From assembly GCA_039961675.1 (NCBI GenBank), contig JABRWC010000025.1, positions 35,689 to 99,688 of the forward strand: a DNA stretch of 64,000 nt, read 5' to 3'. Positions within the stretch are counted from its first letter, which is position 1. Each line of letters begins with the position of its first letter. The notes beneath the pieces were generated by a model. The model was not told the DNA's origin, made no database searches, and saw only the letters and a list, made by a program, of their open reading frames with translations. The stretch comes from JABRWC01 sp039961675 (lineage in GTDB: Bacteria; Planctomycetota; Phycisphaerae; UBA1845; Fen-1342). A program made the position numbers and the translations under genes. Below, piece after piece: positions 33,974 through 42,843 of this stretch.

Positions 33974-34774
33974 TCACCAGTGCATCCACGCTCGCGCGTC
34001 TCCGCACACGTCGCCCTGGTAAACGACCCACAGGTACAGGAAGAGGTTGGTGAAGCCGTGCACGCAGACGCAGAAGCTCACGCTGCGTTTCCAGTACATG
34101 CAGGCGTTGAACGCGAACCAGCAGGGGATGCTCACGGCCCAGTTGTCGGGGTGCTGGATCGTGGAGAGCAGCGAAGTTCCGAGGAACGAAAACCATGTGA
34201 ACGTCCCGAGCGGCAGCTTTTCAAACCGGCCCCAGTCGATGAACGCACGCAGCAGCCAAACCCGCCAGCACAGCTCCTCCACAATTGCCACGGTCGTGGA
34301 AGCCACCAGGATGCGCGTCGCGACGTCGAGCCAGAAGACGGAGTTCTCGCCGAACGCATCAACCCAGAAGCCGCCGGTATCCGCGAGAATCTCGCGCGGA
34401 TTTTGCCACGCCGGCTTTCCAGGAAACAGCGGCAGCGGAATGCGGTGCGGAACGCCGATCGAATTGAGGAAGAACTGCCCATAGTACCAGCCGGCCGCGA
34501 CGAGCGCGGCGACGAGCGCGGCGGTCAACGCGTGCGCGCGTCCCCACGGCGGCAGGAATCGCCGCAGCGTCCACACGGCCGCCAGGCCGCCGGCGCCGCG
34601 CAGCAGCGCCGCCACCCAGCGCCAGTCGTAGGGGAGGTAGTCCCGAACCGCCAGCAGCAGCAGGTACACGAGCATGGGCGTGAACAGCACAGCGTCGGGC
34701 CACTGGCGGCCGAAACGCTCGAGCCGCGTCGGCGCCGGCGCGGCGGACTGAGATCGCGTTCGCTCGCTGGGCAT
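33974..34774 (-). CDS. CPBP-family (CAAX protease-like) intramembrane metalloprotease
   Basis: A 266-residue integral membrane protein with about seven to eight helices. Conserved CPBP motifs are complete: E166-E167-x3-R171 (EELCWR), His208 (STIQH), and H239-G-F-T-N243. Family members cleave or process within the membrane; relatives associated with PEP-CTERM/exosortase systems are known, and a PEP-CTERM protein is encoded at 12250-12879, but that link is an inference. Start ATG 34774 has GAGGAACGGA upstream and is preferred over an in-frame GTG at 34798. It is the first gene of a three-gene unit with the thioredoxin-like and coiled-coil proteins. Confidence 0.85.
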   Translation of the reverse strand: MPSERTRSQSAAPAPTRLERFGRQWPDAVLFTPMLVYLLLLAVRDYLPYDWRWVAALLRGAGGLAAVWTLRRFLPPWGRAHALTAALVAALVAAGWYYGQFFLNSIGVPHRIPLPLFPGKPAWQNPREILADTGGFWVDAFGENSVFWLDVATRILVASTTVAIVEELCWRVWLLRAFIDWGRFEKLPLGTFTWFSFLGTSLLSTIQHPDNWAVSIPCWFAFNACMYWKRSVSFCVCVHGFTNLFLYLWVVYQGDVCGDARAWMHW

Positions 34775-34927
34775 TCCGTTCCTCGAAACCGCGAGCACCG
34801 GCGGCTCGCGGCTTGGGCGGCGACGATACGCCCAAAGTCCGCAACGTCAAACAGTTCCGAGCTCTATCTTCGCGCGGCGGCTGGCTGTCGTGGTCAATCG
34901 GCGCTTCCGTCCGTATGATTCCGCGTC

Positions 34928-36616
34928 ATGCAATGTTCCGGCCGAATTCGCGCGGGGTCGTGCGCTCAGTCCGTTCGCGCCGCGGGCGCGGCTTGGCGTC
35001 CGGGGCGGGGAGCCGCTCCGACGTTCGCCTGGGTCACGATTGCCGTCTTGCTGCTGATTCGCATCGCCGTCGCGCCGATCGTGGTGCTGATCCCCGAGGA
35101 AGCGTATTACTGGATGTACTCGAAATACCCAGCGCTGGGCTATCTCGATCATCCGCCAATGGTCGCCTGGACAATTCTCGCCGGGACGAGCCTGTTTGGG
35201 GACGTGGAATTCGGGGTCCGGTTCTGCACGCTGCTGCTGACGGCCGGTTCGACCTGGCTCTGCTACCGCTTGACGGCGGAGTGGTGCGGACGCCGCGCCG
35301 GTTGGGTGGCCGCGCTGCTGTTCAGCATCGCGCCGCTGTTTTTCGCGGGGGGGTTCCTGGCGATGCCGGATGCGCCCCTGGTGTTCTTCTGGCTGTTGAC
35401 GCTTCTGGCGGTGACGCGCGGGGTACGGAGCGGGGCGATCGGCTGGTGGCTCGCGGCCGGCGTGGCCAGCGCGTTGGCATTCCTCGCCAAGTACCCGGCG
35501 GCGCTGCTGCCCGTCGGCGCGTTTCTGTTCCTGCTCTCGGACGCGCGCGGACGCGCGCGGCTGCGAAGTCCCGGGGTCTGGCTGGGGCTGGGGGCGGCGC
35601 TGCTGGTCGCGGCGCCGACGCTGTGGTGGAACGCGGAGCACGAATGGGCCTCATTCGCGTTCCAGTTCAGCCGCCGGATGAATGAGCACGTCGGGGTCAA
35701 CCCGCTTCGATCGCTTACGTCGCTCGGCGTGCAGTTCCTGACGCTTTCGCCGCTGGTGTTCGGGCTGCTCGCCGCCGCGATGTGGATCGCGGTCCGACGC
35801 GTTTCGCGTGACGCCGTGGGCCGCTGGCGATTCGCGCTGTGCTTTTCGGCGCCGTGGCTGGCGGTCTGCGTGTATCACGGCCTGTTTTCCGAGATCCACA
35901 TGAACTGGCCCATGCCGGGCTACCTGAGTCTGCTGCCCGTCGCGGCGACGCTGCTGCGCGGACGGGCGCTACCGTTGCTGCGGCGCGTCGCGCGGCGCGG
36001 CGCGCAGCCGTTGCTGGCGCGATACGCGGCCGCAATGGTGGTTGCGAACATCGGGCTGGCACTGGTGATCACCGGGCGCTTGCCGCTGACGCCCACGCCA
36101 ACCGCCTTCGTGCGCTGGGACGAGTTGGGGCGGGCGGCCGAAGTTGCCGAGGACGCTTTTTGTCGCGAGGCGGCCAGCGAACCGTTCGTCGTCGCGGACG
36201 GGCGCTACAACCTGGCGAGCGAGCTGGGTTTCTACATGCGCGATCCCGGCGATCCCGGCGACGAGGGCGACTGGCACGACGTGGTCCCGCTCACGGCGGC
36301 GCTCGGCGGCGGATTGAATTTCGTGTACTGGCACGATGAAGCGGAATTTCTCGGCCGCAACGCCATCTTCGTCACCTCCGACACGAAAGCCAGCAAACTC
36401 GCGGCGCTGCGGGAGGCCTTCCAGGCAGTGGATGAGCCGATTCCGTTATTGGCGTTGTCCCGCGGCGCCCGGCGGCCATTGAATTACTACGTCGTCCGTT
36501 GTCATCGATTTCTGCGGGAGCCGGACGACGTTCGCCTGGCGTATCGGGCGCCACTCCGCGCGACCCACTTCGCCGAGCAGGATTCTCTGCTCACGCTCCT
36601 GCGAGCGCTGCCGTAG
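34928..36616 (+). CDS. GT39/ArnT-like membrane glycosyltransferase
   Basis: A 562-residue protein with an N-terminal cytoplasmic part of ~32 residues and about ten to twelve membrane helices, followed by a soluble C-terminal domain (~390-562). It matches the PMT_2 (dolichyl-phosphate-mannose-protein mannosyltransferase) pattern: after helix 1 comes an acidic first loop with PEEAYYW and GYLDHPPMVAW, then FGVRF, and a conserved AMPDAPLVFFW. Such enzymes transfer a sugar from a polyprenyl-phosphate donor to lipid A, protein or other acceptors at the outer face of the inner membrane. Donor and acceptor are unknown. Start ATG 34928; single gene divergent from the CPBP gene. Confidence 0.85.
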   Translation: MQCSGRIRAGSCAQSVRAAGAAWRPGRGAAPTFAWVTIAVLLLIRIAVAPIVVLIPEEAYYWMYSKYPALGYLDHPPMVAWTILAGTSLFGDVEFGVRFCTLLLTAGSTWLCYRLTAEWCGRRAGWVAALLFSIAPLFFAGGFLAMPDAPLVFFWLLTLLAVTRGVRSGAIGWWLAAGVASALAFLAKYPAALLPVGAFLFLLSDARGRARLRSPGVWLGLGAALLVAAPTLWWNAEHEWASFAFQFSRRMNEHVGVNPLRSLTSLGVQFLTLSPLVFGLLAAAMWIAVRRVSRDAVGRWRFALCFSAPWLAVCVYHGLFSEIHMNWPMPGYLSLLPVAATLLRGRALPLLRRVARRGAQPLLARYAAAMVVANIGLALVITGRLPLTPTPTAFVRWDELGRAAEVAEDAFCREAASEPFVVADGRYNLASELGFYMRDPGDPGDEGDWHDVVPLTAALGGGLNFVYWHDEAEFLGRNAIFVTSDTKASKLAALREAFQAVDEPIPLLALSRGARRPLNYYVVRCHRFLREPDDVRLAYRAPLRATHFAEQDSLLTLLRALP

Positions 36617-37013
36617 CGGGCCGTGCGGTGTGACTGCGCCGGCGCCACGGTGTCCGCAGCTACCGGCAAAAAGGCCCAGCCGAGGCTTGGACCGTTCGCC
36701 CGGAATCCGCGACGGTGGCCTGCTGCACGCGGGTGGAGTAGTATGGATTGCGGCGGCGCGCGTGTCCGGTGCGGCTAACGACACACCGCAGCAAGTGTCT
36801 GGGTTAATGCACGACGCGGCGCCGGGGGCGCCTTGCCGCGCGGATGCGCATTGCCTGCCGAGCCGTGCGTTGCGAGAGTCAACCAAAACGCTGACAGGCG
36901 AGACGCCTGCGCTACGTAGGATGTTCGCAGGCGAGACGCCTGTGCTACCCAGGATGTTCGTAGGCGAGACGCCTGTGCTACCCAGGATGTCGAGCCGCCG
37001 GGAGCACGTCGTC
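36617..37013. other. 397-bp upstream region with 33-bp tandem repeats
   Basis: Region before the LPP20-like operon. Three head-to-tail 33-bp units lie at 36895-36993. No promoter with both boxes was identified; the in-frame open region reads like translated repeat DNA and is not accepted as coding. Confidence 0.5.
36895..36993 (+). repeat. Three tandem 33-bp palindrome-containing repeats
   Basis: Units at 36895-36927, 36928-36960 and 36961-36993. Each holds the palindrome AGGCG-AGA-CGCCT followed by TGTGCTACCCAGGATGTTCG or a near copy. Units 2 and 3 are nearly identical. The motif GACGCCTGTG returns at 38376-38385 upstream of the next gene, so the element family is dispersed. Confidence 0.8.
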
Positions 37014-38315
37014 ATGAGGACGCAACGGATCGTCGCGACCGGCCTTCTACTGATTCTCGGAATCGAGTTCGCCGCGGCCCAAGCCTCTGCTCCCGAGCAA
37101 GCTCGGCTCATGGCCCGCCGCGCGGCCGAGGCCGACGCGTTCCGCAAGCTGGCCGAATCCGTCTACGGCATCCGGCTGAACGAGCGCACGTACGTCCGCG
37201 ACTTCGTGGCCGAATCGGACGAGATTCATGGCGAGCTGGACGCGTTCATTCGCGGCGTGCGGCTGGGAGAGCCTGCGTACTACGAGGATGGGGTTTGCGA
37301 AGTGCCGGCGGAGCTTCGGGTTCCTGAAATGCTCGAAGCGCTACGCTCCGCCCCGCGCGGCGACGACGCGGAGGCGCAGGTCTCCGACGCGGATTTCGAG
37401 GCCGCGCTGCGGCAACACGAGCGCGACGTGATTCGCGTGGTCGGCGCCGGTGTTAGCCGCCCGGACCTTCCACCCGGTTTGCCGCTTGGCGTGGCCGAAA
37501 AGCTCGGTCCGCCGCCCGGCGGTGCGTCGCCGCAGGGTCCGCCGGTAATCCCCGGCATCTGGATGCGCGTCAGCCCGCAGGCGCGGCTGATGGCGATCCG
37601 GGCCGCGCGCCTGGACGCGATGCGGCGGCTCGCGGAGCGCATCGCGGGTTTGCGGCTCACGTCGCGGACGGATGTGCAGGACCTCGTTACGCAGCGCGAC
37701 GAAATCACTACCGCGCTGGAGGCACGCTTGGCCGGGACCGAAGAGGCGGCCGTGTATCTTCACGACCAGGAGTTGATCGCGGAGGTGAAGCTCGTTGTGC
37801 CGGGGGAGAAGGTCGTGGAGGTCGTGAGGGAAGTGCTTTCTCGCCGGGACCGGGAGATGTCCCCGGACTCCGCGGAGCACGCTCTGAAAACGGTCGTCCG
37901 CCGCGAAATCTCGGCTATCGGCGTGGGAGTCGCACCTGGGCGGTATATCGAGGAGCAAGAGCAGCCGGCGCGCGTTGACCTGCCGCCGTGGGCGTCGGAG
38001 ACGCTCGAGGCCGAGGGCGAAGGCCGCGACCCGGAGTTCGCCACGCCGCAAGGGCGGCTGCGCGCGGCGCGGGCGGCGGAGCTGGAGGCGAAGCGGAAGC
38101 TGCTGGCGCGGGTTGGGGAGCTGGAGCTTCAGAACCAGATGCGCGTGCATGACTTCGTGGCGTCGCGCGGCTCGCTGGGGCTGCGGGTCGAGAGCGTGCT
38201 GATGGACGCAACGGTGGTCGAGACGAAGTTCGAGGCGGACGTGGCCCGAGTGCGCGTGGCGATTCCGGGCTTGCGCGTGTGGGGATTGCTCCATGAGGAA
38301 CTGCGGCGGGGGTGA
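37014..38315 (+). CDS. Exported LPP20-like three-repeat protein
   Basis: A 433-residue protein from ATG 37014 (GGGAG nine bases upstream). Signal peptide 1-22 (ending FAAAQ). The protein has three related segments (about 25-125, 185-290, 335-430), each starting like ARLMARRAAEADAFRKLAE with Y/I-G-I-R-L, T-x-V-x-D-F-V, then a long helix and a beta strand with G-x-x-C-E-V or similar. This is the pattern of the LPP20 family (H. pylori lipoprotein 20, Vibrio FlgP), whose members support outer-membrane or flagellar assembly. No lipobox is present. First gene of a coupled operon with two further exported proteins. Confidence 0.78.
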   Translation: MRTQRIVATGLLLILGIEFAAAQASAPEQARLMARRAAEADAFRKLAESVYGIRLNERTYVRDFVAESDEIHGELDAFIRGVRLGEPAYYEDGVCEVPAELRVPEMLEALRSAPRGDDAEAQVSDADFEAALRQHERDVIRVVGAGVSRPDLPPGLPLGVAEKLGPPPGGASPQGPPVIPGIWMRVSPQARLMAIRAARLDAMRRLAERIAGLRLTSRTDVQDLVTQRDEITTALEARLAGTEEAAVYLHDQELIAEVKLVVPGEKVVEVVREVLSRRDREMSPDSAEHALKTVVRREISAIGVGVAPGRYIEEQEQPARVDLPPWASETLEAEGEGRDPEFATPQGRLRAARAAELEAKRKLLARVGELELQNQMRVHDFVASRGSLGLRVESVLMDATVVETKFEADVARVRVAIPGLRVWGLLHEELRRG

Positions 38316-39739
38316 GGGAAGTGGCTCCGCATCACAGAGGCATCGCAGGTGCATCACAGACGCCTCGCGGGGCGGACGCCTGTGACACCGCCTGTGACAC
38401 CGCGCATGCGCGGTTTTTTTTCGGTAGTCGCGCCGCAGCAGCCATGCTGGGGGGACTGCTCGTCGTGACGCAAGTGTGTACTGCACGGGCCGAGACCGAG
38501 CCGCTCTCGCCCGCCCAGCGCACGTTCGTCGAGCAGCTTGCGACCGCCCGGGCGCGGACGCTCATGTGGCGGCAGGTGAGCGCGTTGCCGGTCGAGGGCG
38601 GCCGCACGCTGGGCGTTTGGGCGGCGGAGGACGTTTCGCGCGAACGCACGCTGCGGCTTTGGGTTCGGCAACTGCCGCGTTTCGGCCCGCCGCGCGTCTA
38701 TTCCGATGGGTCGTGCGAGGTGGACGTCCGGCTCTTGCCCGACGAGCTTCGCGCGCGGCTTGCACAGGTCGCGTCGCTCGGGCCGGAAGCGGACCGATTC
38801 ACGCTGCCGCCGCAGGTCGAATCCGCTTCGCGGCGCTGGCCGGTGCTGTGGGCGACGGGCGTGGCGAGCGTCGGCGAGCAGGATGCGGCGCGCAAGTACC
38901 CCGGCTGGGAGGACGTGACGATCGAGGGCGTCGAGCTCGCGCGGCGCGCCGCCGAGGCCGACGCGATCCATGCGCTCTTTGAAGAGGCCGGCCGGCTGAA
39001 GCTGACCGCGGCCCGGCGGCTGAGCGACTTTCTCAATTCGAGCGAGGCCGTGCGAGAGGCCGTGCTGGCCGCGCTCGAAAAGAGCGCTCGCGTCGCGGTC
39101 GAGAGCGGGCTCGACCAGGTTGCGTCCGCCGACGCCGCGATCTCCATGACCGATCTGATCCGCATTCTCACGGAAGTTCAGCAGCGCGTGTACCAGGGCC
39201 ACGAGCACCACGCCGCCGACTTCCGCGAGATGGCCTTGATGACGCCGGCGCGCGAGCTGCGCGCGACCGGCCTGGCCGCGCCGCCGCAGCGATACGTCAC
39301 ACGGCCCGAGTTCGAACTGATCGAGCTCGACCGTCCGGCCTGGACGGAGCAGACGTTGTCCGAGACAGGCCGTTACCAGCCGCTGGAGGAGGATGCGCTG
39401 CCGGGGACCGTGGCGGCGGACGCGGCGCGCATCGACGGCATGGACCGGCTCCGCCGGCAGATCGAGGCGTTGCCCGTGTCGAATGGCGCGACCGTGGAAC
39501 AATTGCTTGCGTTGCGCCAGGAGCTCAAGCCGGACGTGGTCGTATTTCTGAGCGGCGCGCGCCCGGTGGGTTCGCCGGAGACGGCGGCGGACGGAACGGT
39601 CTCGCAGCGGGTCGAGCTTCCGCTACGCCGGCTGTGGCTGATCGTGCGGCGCGGGATGACGCAGATCGAGGTTGGTCCGGAGGCGCTTGAAACCGCGACG
39701 CAGCCCGCGACCCAGTCCGCTCCAGCGAGCATGCCATGA
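38312..39739 (+). CDS. Exported LPP20/FlgP-related protein (start uncertain)
   Basis: Up to 475 residues. GTG 38312 overlaps the upstream stop (GTGA), fitting coupling, but the first 44 codons cover short repeats (12-bp CCTGTGACACCG twice) and an intrinsic terminator; ATG 38444 is the alternative. The signal peptide HARFFFGSRAAAAMLGGLLVV...TARA uses codons before 38444, which favours an upstream start. The mature part contains an LPP20-like segment (VELARRAAEADAIHALFEEAGRLKLTAARRLSDF) and a second one near 390-470 (ADAARIDGMDRLRRQIEALPV). Middle gene of the operon; its stop overlaps the next ATG. Periplasmic or outer-membrane protein of unknown role. Confidence 0.7.
   Translation: MREVAPHHRGIAGASQTPRGADACDTACDTAHARFFFGSRAAAAMLGGLLVVTQVCTARAETEPLSPAQRTFVEQLATARARTLMWRQVSALPVEGGRTLGVWAAEDVSRERTLRLWVRQLPRFGPPRVYSDGSCEVDVRLLPDELRARLAQVASLGPEADRFTLPPQVESASRRWPVLWATGVASVGEQDAARKYPGWEDVTIEGVELARRAAEADAIHALFEEAGRLKLTAARRLSDFLNSSEAVREAVLAALEKSARVAVESGLDQVASADAAISMTDLIRILTEVQQRVYQGHEHHAADFREMALMTPARELRATGLAAPPQRYVTRPEFELIELDRPAWTEQTLSETGRYQPLEEDALPGTVAADAARIDGMDRLRRQIEALPVSNGATVEQLLALRQELKPDVVVFLSGARPVGSPETAADGTVSQRVELPLRRLWLIVRRGMTQIEVGPEALETATQPATQSAPASMP
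38399..38421 (+). terminator. Intrinsic terminator or attenuator at the operon's second gene
   Basis: ACCGCG-CATG-CGCGGT (38399-38414) followed directly by T8. It lies 84 nt after the stop of the first gene and either before the second gene (if ATG 38444 is used) or inside its 5' end (if GTG 38312 is used). Confidence 0.5.
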
Positions 39740-41043
39740 ACTTCGCGTTAACCTCGACGCGCACGCCGCCGAGTCCGAGCCGCGACCGTAGGGGAGTGGG
39801 GATTCCAGCCGGTCTGCATCAGGTCGCCGGCGCGCCCCCGCACGCGGCGCTGTCGCATTCCGACGGCGTTTCTCCCCGGTTGCTCGTACTGCTCGCGGTG
39901 ATCGCAGGGCCGGTCCTGGCCCAGCAGCCAGCGCCCGATTCGCAGCCTGCGGCCAGGAGCGTTCGCGTCACGGCCAGCGGCGTGAACCGGCAGGAGGCGA
40001 TCCGGCAGGCGCTGCGGTCGGCGCTGGAGCAGGGCGCGGGCGTCCAGATTGCGTCGTATTCGCAGACAGAGAACTTCGCGCTGGTGCGCGACACGATCTA
40101 CAGCCGCGCGTCCGGGATCGTCAGCGAATACAAGGTGATCGAGGAGTCCGCGGAACCGGGCGGCGCGGTGCGCGTGACGATCGACGCCAGCGTGCGACCG
40201 GACGCCGTGGCGCAGACGTGGGGCGAAATACAGAACATTCTCGACCAGCGCGGACGCCCGCGCATCGTGGTCTGGATCGACGAGAAGATCGACGGCGAGC
40301 CGCAGGCGGACTCCATCGTCGCGCGGCGGCTCGAGGAGCTGTTCAGCAAGTCCGGGTTCGACCTGGTTTCGCGGCAGGCGCTGCACGACCTGCGCCGCCG
40401 TGAGCGCGAGCACGCGGAGACGACCGGCGACGCCGCGCGGCTGGCGGCGTTGGCCAAGGAGGCGGGGGCGCACATCTTCATTCGGGGGGCGGCGAACGCC
40501 GATCGGGCGGGGCTGGAAGATCTCTACGGCGTGCCGGCGGCGTTCTACAACTGCGACGTGCAGGCCGAGGTGTATTACGCGGATACGGGAAAGCTGATCG
40601 CGAGCGAGTCGTTGCCCAGCACGCGCGCCGGCGTCCGTTCGCGAAAGGAGCACAGCCCGCAGGCGGCGCGATTGGCCCTGATGCAGGCGACGTTTCCGGA
40701 GGCGCCCGTACCCGGGCAGCCGGCGCCGCTGGGGGACCGGCTGTACCAGGCGGTGATGGAGAAGTGGTCCGCAGAACTGTCGTCCGCCGGCGAGGTGCAG
40801 CTTGAAGTCAGCGGACTGGACTTCAAGACGTACTTGTACCTGCGGCAGCAGCTCTCCGAGCTCGAAGCCGTCGAGCACGTCGCGGGCGAATTCACCGCCG
40901 GTACGGCGACGTATCGCCTGCGTTCGAAAGTCGCGGCGCAGACGCTTGCGGAACGTCTCACGCAGCCGCCGTTCGACAAGCGGCTGGAAGTCGTCGATCT
41001 CAGCCCGAATCGCATCCAGGCCAAGGCGGTCTCCGGCGGCTGA
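39736..41043 (+). CDS. Exported FlgT-like protein
   Basis: A 435-residue protein; ATG 39736 overlaps the upstream stop (ATGA), a strong sign of coupling. The n-region before the hydrophobic core (RLLVLLAVIAGPVLAQ) is unusually long (~47 residues) and spans a repeat-like GCCGCGACCGTAGGGG (39780-39795). Residues ~72-150 match the FlgT N-terminal pattern (VTASGVNRQEAIRQALRSALEQGAGVQI; SGIVSEYKVIEES; VTIDASVRPD). Residues ~165-300 resemble the nucleotide-free Rossmann-like middle domain (RIVVWIDEKIDGEPQADSIV; AGAHIFIRGAAN). Vibrio FlgT builds the flagellar H ring with FlgO and FlgP. Third gene of the unit; no flagellar genes lie in the window. Confidence 0.75.
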   Translation: MNFALTSTRTPPSPSRDRRGVGIPAGLHQVAGAPPHAALSHSDGVSPRLLVLLAVIAGPVLAQQPAPDSQPAARSVRVTASGVNRQEAIRQALRSALEQGAGVQIASYSQTENFALVRDTIYSRASGIVSEYKVIEESAEPGGAVRVTIDASVRPDAVAQTWGEIQNILDQRGRPRIVVWIDEKIDGEPQADSIVARRLEELFSKSGFDLVSRQALHDLRRREREHAETTGDAARLAALAKEAGAHIFIRGAANADRAGLEDLYGVPAAFYNCDVQAEVYYADTGKLIASESLPSTRAGVRSRKEHSPQAARLALMQATFPEAPVPGQPAPLGDRLYQAVMEKWSAELSSAGEVQLEVSGLDFKTYLYLRQQLSELEAVEHVAGEFTAGTATYRLRSKVAAQTLAERLTQPPFDKRLEVVDLSPNRIQAKAVSGG

Positions 41044-41046
41044 GCG

Positions 41047-42684
41047 TCACGGCCGGGGTCGCAGTTCGAACACGCCGCGCTGCTCGACGAGCACAAATCC
41101 GGGCGGCGGCGCGATGTCGCGCACGAGCAGGATCGGCGGCGCCGCGCCGCGCTGGTCGGCGCGACTCGAAAGCAGCCGCTCCAGTTCCGCCGGCCACGCT
41201 TCCGGTGCGACGTTCAGGATGCGCACGTCCGTTCGCCGCGCGCGCACGAGCTGCTCGTACCCGAGCGGTGTGCATTCGCGCCACGTGGCGAAGATCACCG
41301 TCCCCGGCGCGAGCGTGGCGAATTCCAGCCTGTGCAGGAACGTGGAAGCGTCGATGTCGTGCATGAAGTCCGGCCGGCGCGTGTGCACGAACCACGCCGG
41401 TGCGGCGGCGATCGACGCGGCGACGATCGCCGCGAGGCGCCGACGGTGGTTGGACAGAAATTGCAGCAGCGCATGCGCCGCGGCGGCCAGCCCGATCGCC
41501 CCGGCCGCGAGCGCCGGCAGGGCGTCGGCGGCGGCGCCGCGCGCGTCGTACAGCAGAAGGAACGCGAGGTTCCCGGCGATGAGCCCGGCGAGCGTCCACC
41601 CAAGCGCGTGGTCGCGGCGCGCGACGAGGACCAGCCCGACGAGGGCGGCGACGGCCCAGAGCGGTCCGACGCGGCCCGGCATCAACCGGTCGCGCATCAC
41701 GGCGAACCGGGCGGCGAGCTGCGCGCCGGTCCGCGTGACGCCGACGCGAAACTGCTCGCCGCTGAGCAGCCACCAGGCGCGTCGCAGCCGCGTCGCGAGT
41801 CGCTGGTCGTGCACGGGCGGCCAGCCCGTGGCGCGCGAGACGGCCTCGATGTAGTTGTACGGCTGAGGTGGAGAGCCCTGCTTCTCGGGGAACACAGGCA
41901 GCTCGCGCGAAACTTCGCCGCTTGTTGGGTTAGAGCGATCAGACGCCGCGGGATGCGCGGGCGTCTTGTCCGCGACTGGGTGCTCGGGAGATTGGACGGG
42001 AATGTCGCGCGCCAGCACGTACGCAAAGCTCAGCCCGAACGGCAGCGCGGCGCACCCGAGCGCGAGCACGGCGAGCGTCGCAATGCGCCGCCGGCGGAGG
42101 GGCGCTTTCCGCGGTGATCCGTGATACGCACGCCACGCCGCGAGGAGCAGGCCGGGGAGCATGAGGATCACCGGGGGGCGGCTCGAGGCGGCCGTGGCGG
42201 CCAGGAGGATCGCGAGCAGCAACCGTCCAGGCTGCGCATCGTCACGCCATGCCAGCAGGAGCGCAGCCGCGCCCAGGAGCAGGGCGAGCGTAGGGGCGTA
42301 GATTTCCGGCGCGAGCAGGCTCTCGCGGACCGACGGATGGACCGAGAGCAGCAGCGCCGCTCCGGCGCCGAGCCACGGGCCGGCGGCGCGCGCCGCCAGT
42401 CGCGCCGTGAGGAGCAGCGCGGTCAGCCCGGCGAACCAGGCCGAGAGCGTGACCGCAAACGCCGGCTCGACCGGCAGGACGCGCGTGGCGAGATGCCCCG
42501 CGAGCACGTACAGCGGGTAGCCGGGCGGATGGCCGATGCCGAGCGTGGCGGCGGCGGTCTGGAGGTCGCCGCTGTCGTCGAAGCACGGCCCGGCGGGGAG
42601 CTGCGCGAGCGTGATCGCAACGAGCGGCGCCAGGGCCGCAAGGGGGACGATCCATACGCTGTAGGTTGGCGGGCTCGATGCCAT
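41047..42684 (-). CDS. DUF2723 membrane protein (TMEM260-type glycosyltransferase-like)
   Basis: A 545-residue multi-pass protein (about ten helices). The family hallmark after helix 1 is present: F-D-D-S-G-D-L-Q-T-A-A-A-T-L-G-I-G-H-P-P-G-Y-P-L-Y, with the acidic residue and HPPGYPL loop of GT-C-type enzymes. The family includes protein O-mannosyltransferase TMEM260. A hydrophilic insert (~230-290) is Pro/Ser-rich, and the C-terminal ~100 residues form a soluble alpha/beta domain (TVIFATWRECTPLGYEQLVRARRTDVRILN). Acceptor unknown. Start ATG 42684 has only a weak ribosome site. It converges with the FlgT-like gene with a 3-nt gap and no terminator. Confidence 0.83.
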   Translation of the reverse strand: MASSPPTYSVWIVPLAALAPLVAITLAQLPAGPCFDDSGDLQTAAATLGIGHPPGYPLYVLAGHLATRVLPVEPAFAVTLSAWFAGLTALLLTARLAARAAGPWLGAGAALLLSVHPSVRESLLAPEIYAPTLALLLGAAALLLAWRDDAQPGRLLLAILLAATAASSRPPVILMLPGLLLAAWRAYHGSPRKAPLRRRRIATLAVLALGCAALPFGLSFAYVLARDIPVQSPEHPVADKTPAHPAASDRSNPTSGEVSRELPVFPEKQGSPPQPYNYIEAVSRATGWPPVHDQRLATRLRRAWWLLSGEQFRVGVTRTGAQLAARFAVMRDRLMPGRVGPLWAVAALVGLVLVARRDHALGWTLAGLIAGNLAFLLLYDARGAAADALPALAAGAIGLAAAAHALLQFLSNHRRRLAAIVAASIAAAPAWFVHTRRPDFMHDIDASTFLHRLEFATLAPGTVIFATWRECTPLGYEQLVRARRTDVRILNVAPEAWPAELERLLSSRADQRGAAPPILLVRDIAPPPGFVLVEQRGVFELRPRP

Positions 42685-42843
42685 GTTCGGTGCGCAGAAG
42701 TCATGTCGTTTTAGTGTAGTGACTCATTGAAACCTAATCGTATGCCGGCGTTGATCGTCTCCTGGGGTTGAATGCTGCCTCGAACCGCGATCGCGAGCGG
42801 TAAACCGCACCTGCGAAACGAGCCAGTTATTACGGGGCCCCAC

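Noticed and set aside
36895..36993. CRISPR-like tandem units
   Set aside because: Units abut without spacers, number only three and carry a REP-type palindrome; no cas genes.
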